Below are positions 59,781 to 64,000 of a stretch of DNA of 64,000 nucleotides, one piece after another. Source of the stretch: Mytilus edulis (lineage: Eukaryota; Mollusca; Bivalvia; Mytilida; Mytilidae); the NCBI RefSeq assembly GCF_963676685.1, contig NC_092349.1, positions 82,534,604 through 82,598,603 on the forward strand, in the 5' to 3' direction. The notes beneath the pieces are model-generated. The model was not told where the DNA came from and searched no databases. It saw only the letters and a program-made list of their open reading frames with translations. Made by a program: the position numbers and the translations under genes. Position 1 is the first letter of the stretch. Each line of letters opens with the position of its first letter.

Positions 59781-60035
59781 TCGACGACGACGGACGCCAA
59801 GTGATGAGAAAAGCTCACATGGCCTTTTAGGCCAGGTGAGCTAATAATGATATGCAAAAATATCGGTTTACCAGTTCAGCCAGTATACTGCCAGTAGCCA
59901 CCACCCACTGTAGTTCTAACTCCCAGGCACATTGAGGACTATAGTATGCATGGTACCTGGCTGTGGCCCATTCTGGTCGATCACTTCTACCATTAAAGTC
60001 TACATCCACACTTACATATTTGTGGGTCAAAGTAG
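51257..60035 (-). CDS. DEPDC5: DEPDC5 (GATOR1 subunit), last four coding exons
   Basis: Minus-strand exons are 60035-59872, 57538-57370, 53167-53107 and 51716-51257; all are GT-AG bounded and phases agree (854 nt, ends at a TGA). Exon peptides include SVDVDFNGRSDRPEWATARY, LQWVVATGSILAEL, DPFALPTAPDSDPLRGPIFL and PLNIACM. The small third exon gives KHFQQSIIKR, which joins YGFMP across the junction, and the last exon gives YVHCSGGMFVLIED and WNYMLSKKWRTSHTGDEHFQ. This matches the C-terminal domain of DEPDC5 (yeast Iml1), the RagA/B GAP subunit of GATOR1 that restrains mTORC1 at the lysosome when amino acids are scarce. The upstream exons, including the DEP domain, were not found to the right up to 64000. 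Introns hold many nested repeats. Confidence 0.9.
51891..52671. mobile_element. MITE with TACTGTAAAC-GGGAAATTTTCGC inverted ends
   Basis: The left end (51891-51914) and right end (52648-52671) are inverted copies over about 24 bases with one mismatch. Both begin at TACTGTAAAC, which allows a TA target duplication as in pogo/mariner-type elements. Additional GCGAAAAT/ATTTTCGC words are arranged symmetrically just inside. A piece of M3 ('ctcattggcaactatacaac') at 52030-52085 lies within. It is in the last intron of DEPDC5. No transposase frame. Confidence 0.8.
54702..55919. mobile_element. Foldback element with perfect 22-bp inverted ends, split by a TA-flanked transposon
   Basis: Positions 54702-54723 (starting AAGCAGTGTAAGGG) and 55898-55919 (ending CCCTTACACTGCTT) are perfect inverse copies of 22 bases. 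Removing the 1121-bp element between them (54758-55878 plus one TA) leaves only about 95 bases, a small foldback MITE. It was already inside the F3 tandem element when the second transposon arrived. Confidence 0.75.
54758..55878. mobile_element. pogo/Tigger-like non-autonomous DNA transposon, 1121 bp, TA target duplication
   Basis: The ends read CAGTGAAACCTG on both sides in inverted orientation, followed after three bases by AAACCGAAC on both sides, and each end is flanked by TA (54756-54757 and 55879-55880). CAGT ends with TA duplication fit the pogo branch of Tc1/mariner. The minus-strand frame 55215-54997 has an acidic stretch (DSDCESELVSELTDEK) that could be a relic of a transposase C-terminus, but no DDE catalytic core is found. 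Short words AACCGAAC/GTTCGGTT recur inside (near 54785, 54810 and 55820-55860). Confidence 0.75.
56022..56690 (-). mobile_element. Penelope-like retroelement 3' fragment, copy 3 (reversed)
   Basis: On the minus strand this reads from 'cagatacagttaagtcgg' (56685) through 'aaaactttacgacaaaag' to the 3' tail, which encodes PHVEQDLFTLPEHLRSPLVF (56223-56165), a phrase shared with copy 1. The catalytic region is absent. It is inserted in the F3 element within DEPDC5. Confidence 0.72.
57941..59844 (+). mobile_element. Hairpin-ended element, family F1, copy b, with three 500-bp tandem cores
   Basis: The left end is the same hairpin as the 24.8-kb copy (AGGCTCT, CA, AGAGCCT; 57943-57958), then GCTCACCTGA (57964-57973). 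The core is entirely different: a 500-base unit repeated about three times ('attgacaatt' at 58301, 58801 and 59301), containing 'aagtggcagcaacccaacaa' and 'taacggcggccatgtttttt'. A (GAC)n microsatellite (59743-59790) precedes the 3' hairpin 59812-59842, followed by AA, giving CTAA. Stem geometry equals copy a (14 positions, mismatch at the eighth, 3-base loop), but one C-G pair is T-A. It lies between DEPDC5 exons, ending 28 bases from the exon at 59872. Confidence 0.8.
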
Positions 60036-60397
60036 CTGTAAAAGTAAATGGTGTTATTCTAACTGGAAACCATTCATAGGGCTAACAATTTCTTGCACAA
60101 GGTAAATTCTTTTGAAGAGCTATAAATGTTCAGTTGTTGATTCAACACTTGAAACCTTTGCCTAAATTGATCTAAAATATTCCTGAACAATGCAGTTTCA
60201 TCTCATATATGATCAACAATATGATTCCAACACCAAACAATATTTTCACATGTTTTGATACCATTTCATATGAATTGAAAACACGTTATATTAAACAGTT
60301 CCACTTACATTATAATTTTAAACAGTTGCACAAATGTTTTAAATAACTGTTGCATCAACGTTATAATAAACAGTTACACAACTTTTTTGCACGACTT

Positions 60398-61240
60398 TTT
60401 GGAATTTTGGATCCTCAATGCTCTTTAACTTTGTACTTGTTTGGCTTTACAAATATTTTGATATGAGCATGACTGATGAGTCTTATGTAGACAAAACGCG
60501 CGTCTGGCGTACTAAATTATAATCCTGGTATCTTTAATAACTGTTTACATCAACAAAGCAGGATAGTCTTATGCAGATATTTTTGCAGGAATAAAAGACA
60601 ATATCTAGAAAGTACCTTATCACAAATTAGTAAATGACTCTAGAAAAACATGCATGAGGATATCCATAGCTATAAATATTGCTTTAAATATATATGGCTT
60701 CTGTAAGTACCATGACTCTGGAACAACAAACCAGATAATTAAAAATATCAGAGGCATGTCTACCGTCACCAATCGCAACAACAGTGCAATGTGTGTAGTT
60801 ATTTAATCTATGCATACTAGAGTTAGTGTGCGACATACAAAAAACTGACTTAAGTATCTGCATTACTTGTGTGTTTATTTGATAATCTACATAAGGACCT
60901 TGAGCTTTAATTTGCAGCTAAGATAATGGAATAAATTATAAAATTTACATATTTCTGTAGGTATGGTTGAATAAAATACATTTGATACCAGTAAGTGTAA
61001 AATTTAAAATAAGCAAAATGATCATATGGGTTTAAGGATGCAGGGAGGCAGTTTGTACTGGAACATAAAATAAATGTAAACCAGGCTGTTAGTTTTCTGG
61101 TTTGAATTGTTGTCATTTCAGGGCCTTTAATAGCTGACTATACATGAAGACCATATGATGACCTATAAGGTGTTAACTACTATGTCATGTGGTCTCTGTC
61201 TCGTTGGCAATCATATCACATCTTTTTATTTATATATTAT
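60398..61240 (+). repeat. M2 copy (60398-60545) and M3 copy (61083-61240)
   Basis: M2: 'ttggaattttggatcctcaa', 'gctctttaactttgtacttg', 'aacgcgcgtctggcgtacta' and 'tataatcctggtatctt'. M3: 'gctgttagttttctggtttg', 'agggcctttaatagctgac' and 'ctcgttggcaatcatatcac'. The sequence between them is plain AT-rich DNA with no supported feature. Confidence 0.7.
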
Positions 61241-63865
61241 GACAAAAAATTAGGGAATAGTGAAGGACTTGGAAAATGATATGATTAAAATGAAATGGAA
61301 TCTATTCATTTTATAAATTGTCAAGAGTATAATCAATAAGTTGTGTTGTATGTTTTCTAGTTTGTGAACCTTTCAGAGTATCTTTATACAAAGTATAACA
61401 TTTAGAAAACCTTGTTCAAGTATTAGCAGTATCAGCAGAAATATACTAATTCTAAGAATTAATTATATAATAAAATCTGTTGACGTATTGCTTTTAATTT
61501 AGTATTCATATTTATTTACCTTCAATTCAGTGCATAAAAAATATTTAAAGGTGCAAAAACTTATTAATTAACATAATGAAACAATAGTGCTAAATACCAG
61601 TAAAAAGGTGTGCATTGATAATCAAAATTAAAAAAAAACATTTGTCTGTCTATACACCAAGTATGATTATGCAGTCTAAAATCTGATTTACATATCTATC
61701 TACATAATATATAATACTTTTAATAATATTCTTGTATGATTTGTATAATATCAAATCCTATCCAAGAATTGGTAAAAAGGGCTTGCCATAGTGATAAATT
61801 TAATAGAACATTATTACCAAATAGCTTTTGGACCCAAAATAAACAGCACAGCTGTTTAAATAGACCCACACAAAACAAAAGCAACTGCATGCTTTGTTGG
61901 GCTATGCATATCTAACTCCTAACTAAAAGTATCAGAAAACAGGAAGAACAGACAGCCCCCTTAACACTGTAAAGGTGCTGATCAAATAATAAGTTATTTC
62001 TTTCAGGTATTTCCCAGGAAATTATGAAAGAAATAATTGTTTCATTCAACATTCGGAACAATTCAAAGGACCGTCAAATAGAAAGTAGGTGTTTGACAAA
62101 TCCAGTGTTCAAAGGTTACAACAAGGACTGTCAAATAGAAAGTAGGTGTTTGACAAATCCAGTGTTCAAAGGTTAGGCCACCCTTAAAAAATTGTTTGTT
62201 TGGCATTGCCGACCCACACTATCAGCAGGTGGGTAGGTAGGTAGGGATTTTTTTTTTTTTTTTACATTTAAAAGCCTTATACATGTAAATCATGAAGTCT
62301 CCAGATCAATGTTGTCTCAAGCATTGCAGCATTGTTGTGTGTACATGCTGGTGGTTTCTTTGAAAGGAGTCAACCATCAATGTCACATTCTACATCATAT
62401 GGATAATTTCACGTAAGACAGTCAGTTTTATTGGCAAAGTTAACCAAAGTACCCAGAAAAAAAACACAGAACTGAGGCAGGAAACTGACAAATTAACCAT
62501 ATAAAATGTATGACATGAAAATTGAACTTTTATTGTGGGACTGCCCATTAAACAGAGGCCTGATGTCACATCTTGAAGTTGTGGTCACAGTTTGGTAAAA
62601 TTACCATAATTTAAATGGCTCAACCACTACGGCTCCTTGTACAAATGGACAAAGATTTAAAACTTTGCTTTGGTTTTATAAACATCACTTTCTACACCAT
62701 ATGGGTAATTTCATGGCAGTCAGTTTTAGTGCCATACTAAACCGTAGTACTTGAAGGAAAATGGCAACCTGTGGGAGGAAACTGACTAACCTTATCACAT
62801 CTGACATGAAAATCAAACCTTAATTTTGCAACTGCCCAACTAGGGCTCAAACCAATACCTGGAGGCTAGTAATCATACATGTAAGGTGTGACGAACTACC
62901 ATAAAAACATGCCTGATAAGTTTTGAGGATAAAGGATCTGTTCCAAATTAGGATAGCAAAATATCAAAAATTTGGAAGGTTGGCACAAATAGACATGGTG
63001 TTTATACTAATATTATCCAAGTGCAAGGTTTTTCAGGGATTTAAAACGTATGATAAATTCAAAATGGAAATATGCAGCAGGACAGACAATTTTTGCAGAT
63101 AAATAAATTATTGGTTGTAATGCTTGTTTGATTAACAGAAATCTGGACATGCATTACATGAATACAGATAAATTAATGAGCCCTTAGAATTGTGGAAAAA
63201 GAGGGGATTTTATTCATCACTAGTACACTGGATTCATTTATAAATATGTTTCTGTCAGTATCTTTTATGTTTTAAGAATTATCTTATTCATGTTAAGAAG
63301 AAAGGCAAGAAAAGGGGGAAGTACTTCAATTGACACAAGATGCTAGTCTTTAAAATATGTATGTTTTGTTCCAGGCTAGCATCTACTGGTACAAAACTAC
63401 TATAAACCTGTAAATCATTATGGTCTTTAAGCTTTGGTGCTTACAGCCATAATTATCTTGAATGCATCATTGTGGTTCTGACTATAGTAGATACTTTGTT
63501 CTCTGGTTCAAGGGAAAATTTGTCAATGATAAATTTCAAATATTTAATAAGTTCATCAAATGTAAGAGCCACGCATATTTGTTCTGTGATGTCCCGGTGA
63601 AAAACTTCTATCTCATGAAGCGACAAATTCAAGCAGAAATCATCTGTTTCTGCTTTACAAAAGATAAATCTGAGTCCTCTACAAGGTCTCTCAGAACGTT
63701 TCTTTCAAAGAATAGCTGAAATTTGAATTTTGATAAAATCCATCTCCCTTAACCAATGCATTGCAGCATAGGGAGATGCCTTCCCCTGCCGGCCTCTTTG
63801 ACATTACTTTTGGCAGACTTTTTCTATTCCATGTCATTTAAATGTTTGCTCCCAATACAGCGGTC
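61241..63865. other. AT-rich flank, possibly DEPDC5 intron; one 57-bp tandem duplication
   Basis: A 57-base unit ('gtcaaatagaaagtaggtgt' to 'tccagtgttcaaaggtta') is tandemly duplicated at 62073-62176. A short (GTAG)n run lies near 62230-62244 next to a poly-T tract. Further DEPDC5 exons are expected on the minus strand to the right of 60035, but I found none that I could support. The frame 63462-63719 has no recognisable motif. Confidence 0.5.
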
Positions 63866-63982
63866 TCACTAATTAGCGACAACAAGAATTTTAGCGACAA
63901 CAAGCGTCAACAAGCGACAAGAAGCGACAACAAGAATTATTTTAGCGACAACAAGCGACAAGAAACTATTTAGCGACAAGAA
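63866..63982. repeat. Degenerate 'GCGACAACAA / GCGACAAGAA' repeat
   Basis: About ten units of 'agcgacaacaa' or 'agcgacaagaa' are arranged irregularly, some separated by 'ttttag' or 'ttattttag'. It runs toward the right edge of the window and may continue outside it. Confidence 0.8.
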
Positions 63983-64000
63983 AACATTTTTTTTTAATTA

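Noticed and set aside
63462-63719. 85-codon open frame near the right edge
   Set aside because: No domain, signal peptide or splice context could be supported; neighbouring sequence is repeat-like.

Overview
The window looks like a bivalve nuclear genome, most likely a marine mussel (Mytilus-like). It is AT-rich, its genes are split by GT-AG introns, and it is crowded with nested transposon remnants. Many of these end in motifs I associate with Mytilus repeats, such as the GCCCCAC / GTGGGGCAT elements and the TATACGACCGC elements. No bacterial-style operon, CRISPR array or intact virus was seen. The organism assignment is inference from repeat style and protein similarity; no search was run.

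Four protein-coding genes were rebuilt by hand from splice sites and reading phase. (1) 1531-12882, plus strand: a complete 7-exon gene for a 375-residue secreted protein of the C16orf89 (UPF0764 / DUF4735) family. (2) 28914-31993, minus strand: RNA polymerase II subunit RPB11 (POLR2J), with three exons found and the short last exon not found. (3) 33316-37508, plus strand: a complete 4-exon class I SAM-dependent methyltransferase of 284 residues, arranged head to head with POLR2J. (4) 51257-60035, minus strand: the last four coding exons of DEPDC5, a GATOR1 subunit; the rest of that gene lies further right or outside the window. The genes have unrelated jobs (secretion, transcription, methyl transfer, mTORC1 control), and nothing suggests a shared pathway beyond the POLR2J/methyltransferase shared promoter.

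Layout: 0-13 kb, the C16orf89-like gene, whose 5.6-kb first intron holds a hairpin-ended repeat element and a Penelope-like fragment. 13-28 kb, a gene-poor transposon graveyard: Penelope remnant, SINE, LINE, a hAT-like TIR element, nested hairpin-ended elements and a 166-bp tandem array of about 13 copies. 28-38 kb, the POLR2J/methyltransferase pair with several MITEs in introns. 38-50 kb, intergenic repeats including a 5'-truncated LINE and a second Penelope-like fragment. 50-60 kb, DEPDC5 introns filled with nested elements. 60-64 kb, sparse repeats.

The most unusual signal is architectural. At least five unrelated-looking repeat families here share one plan: a short 5' hairpin, then 0-5 bases later a family-specific motif, then tandem cores (often about 166-213 bp, once 500 bp), then a 3' hairpin whose stem repeats that motif. 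In one family the two copies carry a compensatory base-pair change in the 3' stem. This resembles Helentron-associated (HINE) or bivalve 'pearl' elements, and may represent a broad non-autonomous system mobilised by hairpin recognition.
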